NCBI RefSeq assembly: GCF_000331305.1
Contig: NZ_KB217478.1
Span: forward strand, 5,119,595 to 5,183,594
DNA from: Calothrix sp. PCC 7103
GTDB taxonomy: Bacteria > Cyanobacteriota > Cyanobacteriia > Cyanobacteriales > Nostocaceae
DNA: 64,000 nucleotides
Reading direction: 5' to 3'
In this document: positions 27,940-37,298 of the stretch, piece by piece
Layout: every line of letters begins with the position of its first letter
Position numbering within the stretch: position 1 is the stretch's first letter
Notes under the pieces: generated by a model
What the model was told of the DNA's origin: nothing
Seen by the model: the letters and a program-made list of their open reading frames with translations, nothing else
Database searches by the model: none
Position numbers and translations under genes: made by a program

Positions 27940-28434
27940 TTAAAATGTAGACCCTTGTGGCGCCAGTTCTCTTAAATCACGTCCTGTAGAGCGTCCGTTG
28001 TATCCTTGAAAATCACGGTATCTTTCTGCTTCTTGCGCTGGTACTTGAATACCACCAGATGGAGGTGTTACCCATACTGGACGACCTTGAGCATCACGAT
28101 AATAAACTCTCCCATTTTTAGAAAGATAATGCTTTCCCTGTGCCCCGTCACCTTTAGCATTTTTGCGCTGGTTGTAGAGATAGTAAAGTGCTGCGGCACC
28201 TGCTAAGGTAATTAATACTTTATTCCGCGTTGAAAGTCCTGGTTTCTTTTGAGCTTGTTGGTTCGTATTGGTTGGATAATTTACCTGTCTACCTGCTGCA
28301 TCATTTACAGGAGGAGCTTCGGTTCGTGTTCCACCACCACAACCATGTAACACTGGTGCTGCTAGTAAAGCTGAAAGAAAAAGCACTATCGGTAACGAGG
28401 CTTTTTTATTGTGTGTAATTATTTGGCTCATCAC
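27940..28434 (-). CDS. Putative lipoprotein or membrane protein, conserved in cyanobacteria
   Basis: 164 residues. The N terminus is a signal-like helix (LPIVLFLSALLAAPVLHGC) with a cysteine at a lipobox-like site. A Pro/Asn/Gln linker and a second hydrophobic stretch (VLITLAGAAALYYLY) follow. The soluble end has KHYLSKNGRVYYRDAQGRP. Probably anchored in a membrane with the small C-terminal domain outside. Function unknown. Upstream partner of the 78-residue gene. Confidence 0.72.
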   Translation of the reverse strand: MMSQIITHNKKASLPIVLFLSALLAAPVLHGCGGGTRTEAPPVNDAAGRQVNYPTNTNQQAQKKPGLSTRNKVLITLAGAAALYYLYNQRKNAKGDGAQGKHYLSKNGRVYYRDAQGRPVWVTPPSGGIQVPAQEAERYRDFQGYNGRSTGRDLRELAPQGSTF

Positions 28435-28579
28435 ATTCCACTACCCTGAAAAGCTTTATGCGCTGTAGTTATGCTCCAGCACAAGTCTTACAAAGGTAAT
28501 AATGATTGAATAACTGCTTCTCTTACATCTTGCCTTTGAAGGAAACGCACTCTTTCTTTGGTGATATATATAAAATCCT

Positions 28580-28614
28580 AGAAACCCGGTTTCTTGAGAG
28601 AAACCGGGTTTCTT
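28580..28614. repeat. AGAAACCCGGTTTCTT hairpin at the 3' end of the zinc-ribbon gene
   Basis: GAAACCCGGTTTCTTGAGAG followed by AAACCGGGTTTCTTTT forms a two-arm structure. It lies directly after the stop codon of the small zinc-ribbon gene, so it could end that transcript. Member of the AAACC-GGTTTC family. Confidence 0.75.
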
Positions 28615-28794
28615 TTACTTAGGTAATGGAATTCCTGGAGCGTAAGCTTCTATGACTCTGCCTGTACGAGTACACATAATCATTAAATAATCACAAGCTG
28701 GACACTGCGTCCTTTGTATTTGACTTTCTGAAATATAATGTCTTTCACCTTCACTACCGCAGTTAGGACAGCGTACTTTTTGTATAATTTGCAC
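28615..28794 (-). CDS. Small zinc-ribbon protein, 59 residues
   Basis: Read from a GTG at 28794 to TAA at 28615. Two zinc knuckles are obvious: VRCPNCGSEGERH and TQCPACDYLM, then the conserved-looking tail GRVIEAYAPGIPLP. The four cysteines could bind one zinc. I recall that similar short cyanobacterial proteins were once labelled as PriA-like because of the zinc ribbon; there is no helicase here. Function unknown, possibly nucleic-acid or protein binding. The GTG start is required because no in-frame ATG precedes the first CxxC. Confidence 0.75.
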   Translation of the reverse strand: MQIIQKVRCPNCGSEGERHYISESQIQRTQCPACDYLMIMCTRTGRVIEAYAPGIPLPK

Positions 28795-29807
28795 CTTAAA
28801 GCCCCTTTTAATAATCGTTTTAGTTTCTTAAAGTTTTACAAATTTGGTAGTTTTCAGGCAATCATTAACGATAATTACGTAAATTAAGCGCGGAATTAGA
28901 CTCTAAATTAGATTCTATTTATCGAGTTTTATTATCTAAGTTGTATTCATCAAATTCACTAAGTTAATAGGATTACTTGTCAATAAATGAGTAAGCAATT
29001 TACCCTAACTTACCTAGTTTTCTAATCAGTTTCTTTCGATATTGCATTGAAACACGTCAATCAACGCAAGTCGCTTTACATAAATACACAATCGGCGCCA
29101 ACTGTTTTCCTGATACCTGCCTTCTGTAAAACTTATAGATATGTTTTTCTATTATGCTCAATAAAATTACAATTGCCTATATAACTTCAGACATATTAGC
29201 TAATCATTTTACATGTGACCTTAAAGCTTTTACGATGATCCCTAATGCGTAAACCTTGAGAACAAACTATTTTCAATCGGCACCTCTATATGTGAAACAC
29301 TATACTTTATATGAGGAAAGGTTAAAAACTACACTCATATTTGGTATCAAAATTTACTATTTTTCAATTTTGTATAGCTGAATGCGAGATATTGGGACTG
29401 TTTTCATAAAAAAATAGATTCTGACTTGAAATACGTACTGAAAGCTTCAATACTTTATAAGAAAGAATCATTATGCGTTAAAAAGCTAAAATATTGTAAA
29501 AATCATTACAGAAATTTTTAATAAACTTAAAAAAAACAAGCTGTACCTAGGTATATTTTATCGATGTAACCATACAAAACTTAACAATTAATTAATATTT
29601 TGTTAATTATGAATAAAAATATTATTTTGTAAGAAAATTTAATCAAAAATTCCAATGTTAGACATTAACAGTCTTTGAGAGATTTGCTAAGGTAGTGGTT
29701 GGTAATGGGTAATGGGTAATCGGTAATGGGTAATCGAGAGTGGAATTTTCCAACTGTCAATTACCCATCATTTCTTTTGTAGAAGCTCCATTTTTAAATA
29801 CTATCCA
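28795..29807. other. 1-kb AT-rich gene-free region
   Basis: Between the small zinc-ribbon gene start and the uvrC stop. Very AT-rich, many in-frame stops on both strands, one GGCGCC at 29094. A run of GGTAATGGGTAATCGG-type heptads lies at 29700-29740, with a complementary TTACCCATCA at 29760. No tRNA, small gene or clear structured RNA was found. It must hold the zinc-ribbon promoter. Confidence 0.6.
29700..29771. repeat. GGTAATG heptad repeats with complementary arm
   Basis: GGTAATGGGTAATGGGTAAT and two further units, then CAATTACCCATC about 30 bases on. A tandem heptad of the kind common in heterocystous cyanobacteria. Confidence 0.8.
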
Positions 29808-31688
29808 TCAATTTGACGGGTGGAAATAATCGTAAATTTCTTGAGCTAAACGCGCTCCAATACCTGGAACTTCACCCAGTTGTGCTGGTGTTGCTAAACG
29901 AATATAATCTACCGAGCGGAAGTGAGCCAACAGTTGTTTTTGACGGTGACTTCCTAAACCTGGTATTTCATCTAAACGCGACCGCTTCAACTTATCACTT
30001 CGTTGTTGACGGTGGAAGGTAACGGCAAAACGGTGTGCTTCATCACGTAAGCGTCGTAAAAGTTGCACTCCTGGTTGTTCCGCGTCGGTTTCTACTGGTA
30101 AACTGGCGCCAGGTAAAAAGATTTCTTCACGCTTTTTCGCCAAACTGACAACACGCACGTCTTCCATTAAATTCATTTCTTGTAAAACAGCGACAACGGC
30201 AGAAAGTTGTCCTTTACCACCATCTATCATTACTAAGTCCGGAAAATCAGGATTTCCCAAACGCTGTAATTGTGGGTCTTCGATGAATTTACGAAATCTT
30301 CGTTGTATAACCTCCGCAAGTGAGGCAAAGTCATCTGAGTGACCTGCTGTAACTGTAGGATTTTTGATTTTGTAATGACGGTAATGCTGTTTTGCAGGTA
30401 AACCATCGATAAATACCACCTGCGAAGCAACTGCGTTAGAACCCTGAATATGCGAAATATCGTAACCTTCGATGCGGTGAGGTAACTCGGGTAAGTCTAT
30501 TATTGCCGCTAAATCTTGCATTGCCTGCGAATTACGGTCTCCCAGTTTTTGCATTCGTTCTAACTCGTACTGAGCATTACGCTCTACCATATCGAGTAAT
30601 TCTGCTTTGAGTTGACGTTGTGGCGCCACAATAGTAACTTTACGACCTTTACGTTGACTCAAAGCCGCAGCCAATATATCAGTATCGGGTAACTCATGCT
30701 GTACTAATATTTCGGCAGGAATTTCTACATCATCAGCAGTTTGATAATGCTCTTCTAACACCCGTTGTATTATAGCTCCTGGTTCTGCACTTGCATCCGC
30801 AACAAATGCTAGGCGCCCAACAAGCTGACCTGCACGAATCTGAAATAATTGAATACAAGCATGATTATCGTCTTTTACCAAAGCAATGGCATCACGGGAA
30901 ACCGTATCATCAGGAAGCGATACCTTTTGGTCTGCTGTCAGCGACTTTAAACCATTGATTTGGTCGCGATAACGTGCGGCAGATTCAAAGTTTAAAGCTT
31001 CTGCCTGCTTACACATCGCCTCTGTTAATATATCTACCAACTCTTGCCCACGTCCTTGAAAGACCATCGCGACTTTTTGCACTGTCTTACGATATTCTTC
31101 TGGAGTCTCTAATTTTTGACATACCCCAGGACAACGACCTAAATCGTAATTCAAACAAGGACGGTCTTTAAATAACGGTTGTAGACGCTGACGTAACGGA
31201 AAAATACGCTTACAAATGCGTAATATGTCTCTTAACAACCGCGAATCTGTATAAGGACCATAAAATTTATCTTTCCCTTTACCAAGCTGTCGTTTGCGTG
31301 TAATAAAAATACGCGGATAATCTTCTGACCAAGTAATACATACGTATGGATACTTTTTATCGTCTTTGAGCAGAACATTGAAATAAGGCAGATGCTGCTT
31401 AATTAAGTTAGCTTCGAGCGCGAGTGCTTCGGTTTCTGTATCGGTGACAATAAACTCAATATCAGTTACTTGCTTAACCATCGTCGCAATACGCTCAGTC
31501 AGACGCTGCGAGTCACGAAAATAAGAACGGACTCTAGACCGCAGCTTGCGAGACTTACCAATGTACATAATGCGGTCGCTAGCATCGCGCATAAAATATA
31601 CCCCAGGTTGCGAGGGAATTTCTTTGAGGCGATTTTCTAAGCGTTCGGGGTCTTTTACGAGCGGTAATACTCTACCAGATACTGTCAC
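29808..31688 (-). CDS. uvrC: Excinuclease ABC subunit C
   Basis: Nuclease of nucleotide excision repair that makes both incisions. Order: GIY-YIG nuclease ([19 protein letters not shown], residues 28-46), Cys-rich segment ([11 protein letters not shown]...[13 protein letters not shown]), UVR motif ([11 protein letters not shown]), RNase H-like nuclease ([24 protein letters not shown]) and C-terminal helix-hairpin-helix pair ([26 protein letters not shown]). 626 residues is normal. The start is a GTG at 31688, because the next methionine lies inside the GIY-YIG domain. Single gene. Confidence 0.97.
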   Translation of the reverse strand: MTVSGRVLPLVKDPERLENRLKEIPSQPGVYFMRDASDRIMYIGKSRKLRSRVRSYFRDSQRLTERIATMVKQVTDIEFIVTDTETEALALEANLIKQHLPYFNVLLKDDKKYPYVCITWSEDYPRIFITRKRQLGKGKDKFYGPYTDSRLLRDILRICKRIFPLRQRLQPLFKDRPCLNYDLGRCPGVCQKLETPEEYRKTVQKVAMVFQGRGQELVDILTEAMCKQAEALNFESAARYRDQINGLKSLTADQKVSLPDDTVSRDAIALVKDDNHACIQLFQIRAGQLVGRLAFVADASAEPGAIIQRVLEEHYQTADDVEIPAEILVQHELPDTDILAAALSQRKGRKVTIVAPQRQLKAELLDMVERNAQYELERMQKLGDRNSQAMQDLAAIIDLPELPHRIEGYDISHIQGSNAVASQVVFIDGLPAKQHYRHYKIKNPTVTAGHSDDFASLAEVIQRRFRKFIEDPQLQRLGNPDFPDLVMIDGGKGQLSAVVAVLQEMNLMEDVRVVSLAKKREEIFLPGASLPVETDAEQPGVQLLRRLRDEAHRFAVTFHRQQRSDKLKRSRLDEIPGLGSHRQKQLLAHFRSVDYIRLATPAQLGEVPGIGARLAQEIYDYFHPSN

Positions 31689-31772
31689 AGTTAAAAATGG
31701 TTATTTTATAATATATCTATATATTTTAATTTTTTGATGAACTATGGCGTATAGCGATAATACCCAATCATG

Positions 31773-31802
31773 TGTAGAGACCGAACATGAACGGTCTCTA
31801 CA
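31773..31802. repeat. TGTAGAGAC-type palindrome, copy 4
   Basis: TGTAGAGACCGAACATGAAC then GGTCTCTACA, a near-perfect 30-base palindrome. It lies between the divergent uvrC and DUF3318-type genes. Confidence 0.88.
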
Positions 31803-31872
31803 TAAATCGTTTTAAAATAGCTATACTCCAAAGTGATACTCTATTGTACTGATTTATTCTGGGGCTGGATAT

Positions 31873-32517
31873 ATGACATCCTATGCAACCTCTTCTGCGA
31901 AGGCAGAAATGAGCGAATTACGCCGATTAAAAGGTTTATTGCCACCTGAATTACAAAGCTGGGTGACGGTCGAAGGAACGACAGAAGTCAATCCACCCCT
32001 TGTTAGATGCGAAGAAATTGGTAAAGACCAAGTTGAAATTCAAATCGATTTGGTGAAATGGGACTCTCTCGCTATCGACCAGCGCAACTTGTTATTCTGG
32101 CATGAAGTCGCTCGCGTTCAAAATGATACTATTCCCAAAGATGGATGGGAAATGGCGGCACTTGCTATTGGTTTAGGTGGCGCCGTCGGTGAACTTTGGG
32201 TACAAGATGGATTATTATTAATCCTCGCTTTAGCATTATGCGGTGTTTCTGGATGGCGCCTATATCAAAAAAATAGTGGCGAAAAAATCGCACGCGAACT
32301 AATTGAAGCAGATGAAAAGGCAATTGGACTTGCACAGCGTTTTGGTTACACTCTTCCCAACGCTTACAAAAGTCTTGGTAGTGCCCTGAAAACTTTGATT
32401 GATACCACTAACAGTAAGCGTGAACGCTCTAAATATGAAGCGCGTCTCTCAGCACTAAAACGTAGTGCCAACAAAGTTCGTGGCAAATCTCCCAGAGGCG
32501 CCGATGACGATATGTAA
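31873..32517 (+). CDS. DUF3318-type cyanobacterial membrane protein
   Basis: 214 residues. The soluble N-terminal half (LRRLKGLLPPELQSWVTVEG, LLFWHEVARVQNDT) is followed by two close hydrophobic segments (MAALAIGLGGAVGELWV and LLLILALALCGVSGWRLY). A basic helical tail ends SPRGADDDM. The HExxR-like element in FWHEVARVQ is notable, but no full metalloprotease motif follows. The family looks restricted to cyanobacteria and has no known function; the DUF number is from memory. Single gene. Confidence 0.78.
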   Translation: MTSYATSSAKAEMSELRRLKGLLPPELQSWVTVEGTTEVNPPLVRCEEIGKDQVEIQIDLVKWDSLAIDQRNLLFWHEVARVQNDTIPKDGWEMAALAIGLGGAVGELWVQDGLLLILALALCGVSGWRLYQKNSGEKIARELIEADEKAIGLAQRFGYTLPNAYKSLGSALKTLIDTTNSKRERSKYEARLSALKRSANKVRGKSPRGADDDM

Positions 32518-32533
32518 AAACGTGATTAATTCA

Positions 32534-32674
32534 GTAGAGACGTGTAATCCGCAGGATTTCCCGTAAAGCGGAGCTTTCCCCGCAGGGTAGGGATTTATCA
32601 CGTCTACAAAAGTTTTGTGCTGTAGTTTTGAAAATACTGTAAAGCTGTAGAGACTTAGCGAGAAAGTCTCTACA
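32534..32674. repeat. Two TGTAGAGAC-type repeats between convergent genes
   Basis: A long-loop copy (GTAGAGACGTG at 32534, CACGTCTAC at 32599) is followed by a compact one, TGTAGAGACTTAGCGAGAAA then GTCTCTACA (32646-32674). They fill the space between the DUF3318-type gene and queE, both ending here, where bidirectional termination would be useful. Confidence 0.75.
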
Positions 32675-32710
32675 ATATGGAAAATTCGCTCGATATCGAG
32701 TAAATCAGCT

Positions 32711-33514
32711 TTACAACTGGTTTAACATCTTATGAGTTTGAGGAACTACTCGCACATGCTTAACTATTCGCTTCATCATGGCTTGCCATACCAAAACTTG
32801 GTCGGGCCCAGGCGCCATTATTTCTTTTTCGGCATGTGTTGGCGATATTAACGGTGTTACAGGCTGCAAAAATATTGGAATTAATGGATTTATGTCCGCG
32901 ACTATTTGCGCTGCTTGCTTTAACTCCTCTACATCCGTCGAACCCGAAACAATAATCTTGACAAAAACTTCTACTTGTGCGTCATAGCAAAGTTGTAAAA
33001 AGCGTGCGTGTTCAACTAAACGCTTTTCACCACTAACGCTTTCAAGTTTAAAATCCATACCCACTGAGTCAAGATACGGTAACACCATTGCGAGTTGTTC
33101 GCTTCGATGTCCACCAGTCTCTAAATATATGGGTAATTTAGTTGCACTACGGACTTGTGGTAAAAACTCAACAAGGAAAGAGGCATGAAGAAGTGGTTCG
33201 CCACCTGTCAAGCTAATGCTATCGTGTAGCTGAGGTATATTTTGTCGCTCAACCCATTGAAGTAACATAGATAAAGTTACAGGGTTTGAATATAGTTCAA
33301 AATCGCGTAAACCAGGGTGGCGTTCAATTTTACATGTTTTTGGTGCATTCCATGTATTGGAACTGTCGCAAAAGTGACAGCGCAGGTCACAAAGTGCGAA
33401 ACGGATAAAAATCTGACGAGTTCCAACGTTTAGTCCTTCCCCTTGGATGGCAGAAAACACCTCAACTAAGCGTGCATTAGTTGTAGCAGTTGTAACAGTT
33501 GTTTTTGCGGTCAT
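32711..33514 (-). CDS. queE: 7-carboxy-7-deazaguanine synthase
   Basis: Radical SAM enzyme of the queuosine/7-deazapurine pathway, converting carboxytetrahydropterin to carboxydeazaguanine. VFSAIQGEGLNVGTRQIFIR is the family's opening. The cluster-binding motif is C-x3-C-x2-C in CDLRCHFCDS, and SLTGGEPLLH follows. 267 residues is a little long because of a Thr-rich N-terminal extension (TAKTTVTTATTNAR). No other que genes are nearby. The product could serve tRNA queuosine or DNA deazaguanine modification. Confidence 0.92.
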   Translation of the reverse strand: MTAKTTVTTATTNARLVEVFSAIQGEGLNVGTRQIFIRFALCDLRCHFCDSSNTWNAPKTCKIERHPGLRDFELYSNPVTLSMLLQWVERQNIPQLHDSISLTGGEPLLHASFLVEFLPQVRSATKLPIYLETGGHRSEQLAMVLPYLDSVGMDFKLESVSGEKRLVEHARFLQLCYDAQVEVFVKIIVSGSTDVEELKQAAQIVADINPLIPIFLQPVTPLISPTHAEKEIMAPGPDQVLVWQAMMKRIVKHVRVVPQTHKMLNQL

Positions 33515-33823
33515 ACTATGGATATATCAAAGAACGTGACTAAAAACACAGCTAAAATAAGACTGTAATAAAATTGACATTGTAGTTCCGAATATGTTTT
33601 AACTTTTCTAACCTACGTAAACCTTTCTTTAAGTACAGGAGGCGGCATAGTAAAAAAACTATAGTTAGATACAAGAGCGTTTAGACAAGAGTATGTGAAC
33701 GAATGATTATGGTGCCATCGTAGTAGTTATACATTCAGTACACTAATAACGGTAAGGTATTTATTAGAACATAATCATGTTTAGCAAAATTAATAATCAC
33801 AGCAAGTTTCAGTACAAAGTTTC
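33515..33823. promoter_or_regulatory. Divergent spacer between queE and the STAS-sugar transferase gene
   Basis: 309 AT-rich bases between two divergent starts. Both promoters must be here. I see no repeat family member and no confident promoter box. Confidence 0.45.
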
Positions 33824-34822
33824 ATGACTAGCCAACCCACAGAGGCAGATTTTTCCGTTAAATACCAAGCGGATACCGTAATAGTTCAGGTTCCCGCAAG
33901 GTTGAGCGTACTTGAAGCTATAGCTTTCAAGCAAACCTGCCAAGACCTAACCCAAAAAGATAACGTATTGAAACAAATTATTATTGCTTTTGACAATACT
34001 ATTTTTATGGATAGTAGTGGGTTAGGTGCTTTGGTGAGTAACTTCAAAATTGCTCAACAACAAGGAATTTCGATGACGTTGCGAAATGTCACACCACAGG
34101 TGATGGCAGTATTAAATTTAACCGGATTACATGAAGTTTTCCCAATTGAATCAAAGTGCGAACCTGTACAGCGAGTAGATCAGTTGGAAGAAAACTTACC
34201 CACAACTCATCTGAGCGTCAAATCTTGGATGAAGCGCTTTATCGATGTCGTTGGAGCTATTGTAGGTTTGGTAATTACCGCTATCTTGGCAATTCCCATT
34301 ATAATTGCTATCCAAATCGATGACCCAGGTCCGATTTTCTTTGCTCAAACCCGCTGTGGTTGGATGGGTAAACATTTCCGAATGTGGAAATTTCGTTCGA
34401 TGTGCGTTGATGCAGAAGCCAAAAAGGCTGAACTACTAAAACAAAACCAAGTCCAAGGTGCATTTTTTAAAATTGATAACGACCCACGAGTTACAAGAGT
34501 CGGACGTTTTCTGCGACGAACTTCTCTTGATGAACTGCCACAATTTTTAAACGTCCTCAAAGGCGAAATGAGTTTGGTTGGCACTAGACCTCCTACACCC
34601 GATGAAGTCGCGCGCTACGAAGTCCCTGAATGGCAACGTTTAGACGTGAAACCAGGGATGACCGGAGAGTGGCAAGTCAACGGTCGCTCTAGTATACGCA
34701 GTTTCGAGGATGTAATTCGTCTCGATTTGCAGTACCAAAAAAATTGGACTTTGCTATACGACCTCAAGCTGATTTTCAGAACCATCACAATTTTGTTCAA
34801 GAAAAACAGCGGCGCCGTCTAA
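33824..34822 (+). CDS. STAS domain fused to polyprenyl-phosphate sugar transferase
   Basis: Residues 1-110 are a STAS (anti-sigma antagonist type) domain with the phosphorylatable-serine motif FMDSSGLGALV. Residues 130-332 are a bacterial sugar transferase: membrane helix VVGAIVGLVITAILAIPII, DDPGPIFF, KFRSMCVDAE, RRTSLDELPQF, SLVGTRPPTPDE and PGMTGEWQVNGRSS. The enzyme would load the first sugar phosphate onto undecaprenyl phosphate for exopolysaccharide. The fusion suggests control by a partner-switching kinase/phosphatase. A strong terminator follows. The WcaI-like gene comes next on the same strand. Confidence 0.9.
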   Translation: MTSQPTEADFSVKYQADTVIVQVPARLSVLEAIAFKQTCQDLTQKDNVLKQIIIAFDNTIFMDSSGLGALVSNFKIAQQQGISMTLRNVTPQVMAVLNLTGLHEVFPIESKCEPVQRVDQLEENLPTTHLSVKSWMKRFIDVVGAIVGLVITAILAIPIIIAIQIDDPGPIFFAQTRCGWMGKHFRMWKFRSMCVDAEAKKAELLKQNQVQGAFFKIDNDPRVTRVGRFLRRTSLDELPQFLNVLKGEMSLVGTRPPTPDEVARYEVPEWQRLDVKPGMTGEWQVNGRSSIRSFEDVIRLDLQYQKNWTLLYDLKLIFRTITILFKKNSGAV

Positions 34823-34843
34823 AATACAACCAATCATCACTTA

Positions 34844-34879
34844 AAAACCAGGTTTCTTAAAGAAACCTGGTTTTTTTTT
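34844..34879 (+). terminator. Intrinsic terminator after the sugar transferase gene
   Basis: AAAACCAGGTTTCTTAAAGA continues AACCTGG and a run of nine T: a 14-base perfect stem with a 2-base loop and a U tract, 20 bases after the stop codon. The stem belongs to the AAACC-GGTTTC repeat family, here serving as a canonical rho-independent terminator. Confidence 0.85.
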
Positions 34880-35320
34880 CACGTAGAAACCTTAAAGTCA
34901 TTTTAGCTTCTTAATGGGGGAATTTGTTAAAGCTGTTTCGGTTAATACCAATAATTTCGATTCGATTTACAATTTGCAATTACTAATTTAAACAGCAAAT
35001 AATGACGATTACAAGCGTAAATACTTAATATTATGTTTGTATAGGTTAGTTATATAAATATTTTCGCCTCTAAAAGTGGGGGCATTCACTGAGATAAATT
35101 AGTCTAAGTAAACATAAAATAAATTGGTGCAAGTAAAAAAAGTATTACGCACTATGTAAAGAGTTGACTCCAAGTTTACTCAATCTTCAACGAAAAAAAA
35201 CGGACATTAATAAACTCTGAAGAGAAAATTAATAGTAACCAGCGTTTTTTAGGTAAGTGATAACAAAAATAAAACTTGCCTTTAAATCACCGACCAGGGC
35301 TGTTCAAACTTACTATATTT
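34880..35320. other. Gene-free leader region before the WcaI-like glycosyltransferase
   Basis: About 440 AT-rich bases after the terminator, containing the promoter of the glycosyltransferase gene. A TTG-initiated extension could begin at 35276, but its residues show no family likeness. No repeat or RNA was recognised. Confidence 0.5.
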
Positions 35321-36709
35321 ATGCAAATTTTAATTTACTCTTACAACTATCACCCCGAACCCATTGGTATTGCTCCGCTAATGACCGAGCTAGCAGAGGG
35401 ATTAGTAAAGCGTGGACATGAGGTGCGTGTAGTTACAGCAATGCCTAATTATCCTCAGCGTCAAATTTATGAAGAGTATCGTGGTAAATTTTTTGTTACA
35501 GAAGAGAAGAACGGCGTTAAGATTCAACGCAGTTTCGTTTGGATACGTCCTCAGCCGAACCTACTTGACCGTATATTGCTCGACGCTAGTTTTGCACTTA
35601 CCAGTTTTGTCCCAGCATTATCTGGCTGGCGCCCAGATGTTATACTAACAACTTCACCATCGCTTCCCTGTTGTGTACCTGCTGCTTTATTGGGATGGTG
35701 GAACCGTTGCCCAGTTGTTTTAAACCTTCAAGATATTCTTCCAGACGCTGCAATTCACGTTGGTTTACTCAAGAACAAATATTTAATCAAAGTTTTTCAG
35801 ACGCTAGAAAAATTTGCTTACCGCACCGCAACCAAAATTAGCGTCATTGCTGATGGATTCGTTGAGAATTTGTTACAAAAGGGCGTTGCAGCCAGCAAAA
35901 TGGTCAAAATACCCAATTGGGTAGATGTTAATTTTATTCGTTCCTTGTCTAAAGAAGATAATGAATTTCGTCATACCCACAACCTCAACGGTAAGTTTGT
36001 GGTGATGTACTCAGGAAATATTGCTTTAACTCAAGGTTTAGAGACTGTCGTCAAAGCCGCAAGTCAGGTGCGCCACATCCGTGATATTGTCGTAGTAATT
36101 GTTGGAGAAGCTAAAGGTTTACAACGTTTGCAACAAGAATGTGACAAATACGGCGCCGACAATGTGATATTGCTACCATTTCAACAACGTGAAAATTTAC
36201 CAACAATGTTGGCTGCGGCAGATGTGAGCTTGGTAGTACAAAAGAAAAATGTTATTTCGTTTAATATGCCATCTAAAATTCAGGTGGCGCTAGCAAGTGG
36301 ACGCGCAATTATAGCATCAGTACCCGATACAGGCACAGCAGCAAAAGCAATATCTCAGAGTGGTGGTGGTATTGTCGTTCCTCCCGAAGACCCCGACGCA
36401 TTAGCCAACTCTATTTTGCAATTATATTCGGCGCCAGAACTTGTTAACTCACTTGGCTACAACAGTCGAAAGTACGCAGTAGAAAACTACTCGTTTGATA
36501 ACGCCTTGAATCAATACGAGAACTTATTTTACGCAATTACAGAGCCAGCCACAAGCCCAGCTGTTCAAGCAGTTATTGATAAGAGCGTTCAACCCATTGT
36601 CCAACCAGTTATGATTCAGCCAAGATACGAGCCTATATTTTATACCGTCAGTGAAAAGGAAGTAACTCGAAAACCCAAAACAGTTTCTAAAAGAACACTC
36701 GCAGAGTAA
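35321..36709 (+). CDS. WcaI-type GT4 glycosyltransferase
   Basis: 462 residues from the ATG at 35321, which gives the expected family start MQILIYSYNYHPEPIGIAP. N-terminal GT-B half: ELAEGLVKRGHEVRVVTAMP, and PVVLNLQDILPDAAIHVGLL. C-terminal donor half: VVMYSGNIALTQGLE, IVGEAKGLQRLQ, VSLVVQKKNVISFNMPSKIQ and the closing glutamate region. This resembles colanic-acid WcaI fucosyltransferases, so exopolysaccharide assembly with the upstream sugar transferase is likely. The last 60 residues are a Pro/Val-rich tail not needed for the fold. Sugar specificity cannot be read. Confidence 0.87.
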   Translation: MQILIYSYNYHPEPIGIAPLMTELAEGLVKRGHEVRVVTAMPNYPQRQIYEEYRGKFFVTEEKNGVKIQRSFVWIRPQPNLLDRILLDASFALTSFVPALSGWRPDVILTTSPSLPCCVPAALLGWWNRCPVVLNLQDILPDAAIHVGLLKNKYLIKVFQTLEKFAYRTATKISVIADGFVENLLQKGVAASKMVKIPNWVDVNFIRSLSKEDNEFRHTHNLNGKFVVMYSGNIALTQGLETVVKAASQVRHIRDIVVVIVGEAKGLQRLQQECDKYGADNVILLPFQQRENLPTMLAAADVSLVVQKKNVISFNMPSKIQVALASGRAIIASVPDTGTAAKAISQSGGGIVVPPEDPDALANSILQLYSAPELVNSLGYNSRKYAVENYSFDNALNQYENLFYAITEPATSPAVQAVIDKSVQPIVQPVMIQPRYEPIFYTVSEKEVTRKPKTVSKRTLAE

Positions 36710-36720
36710 TCAAGAATACT

Positions 36721-36921
36721 TTAATCGACTTTAACAACGCGAAACCCCATCGCGCACTGATACTGTTCGGGCTGCTCTGTTGTAATTTTATCAATAGCCC
36801 GACCACAGTACAGTTGTCCTTCGCGCCAACGCGGTTGACCACTTGCATCTGCCAGCATACATGACTGACAAACTTTAGACGGCGCCAAAATTTGGTTTTC
36901 TGTTAAAATTGCTGCTAACAT
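36721..36921 (-). CDS. Small four-cysteine cyanobacterial protein
   Basis: 66 residues with CQSC (18-21), YCGRAI (C39) and QCAMGFRVV (C55): a possible metal-binding set. It ends 12 bases from the convergent glycosyltransferase stop. The pattern and normal codon use support a real gene; I recall similar short cyanobacterial proteins without function. ATG at 36921 is preceded by GGGGAATGGT, an acceptable ribosome site. Confidence 0.68.
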   Translation of the reverse strand: MLAAILTENQILAPSKVCQSCMLADASGQPRWREGQLYCGRAIDKITTEQPEQYQCAMGFRVVKVD

Positions 36922-37298
36922 ACCATTCCCCTATTTTGAAATATCTTAGAAACCAGAAACCGGGTTTCTTTGTGATAATAAATTTTCCAAAAAACATTTC
37001 TAATTATTACTGGGTAATAATTAGTAGTATTCTTTATAACACATAGGTTATTATTTGTAGTCGTTTGATAATAAAAATTATGTTTAATAATATTTTAAGT
37101 TAGATATATTAGGAATCCAAGGTTTTTGTGATAACTAATACAGAAATTAATTAAACACATCAATACTTCACAACTTAATTTCACACCTAGGGTAGCAAAA
37201 GAAGGTTATTATGGTTTACGCAATTGTAGAAGCTCGAATCCCTGTGATTTATAGTAGGGAGTCGGATTAAAATAGCTACATGCTTACTATACACAACC
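36922..37298. other. Intergenic region with one AAACC-GGTTTC repeat, upstream of glyA
   Basis: 377 bases. The repeat AGAAACCGGGTTTCTT is at 36954-36970. The rest is AT-rich with the glyA promoter. A small TCCCT...AGGGA hairpin lies at 37239-37261 near the glyA start; I have no evidence it is a riboswitch. Confidence 0.5.

Noticed and set aside
35276-35320. TTG-initiated extension of the WcaI-like glycosyltransferase
   Set aside because: MQILIYSYNYHPEP from the ATG at 35321 is the family's typical N terminus.
37239-37261. Short hairpin before glyA considered as a glycine or THF riboswitch
   Set aside because: A 5-base stem without the conserved cores of known riboswitches.
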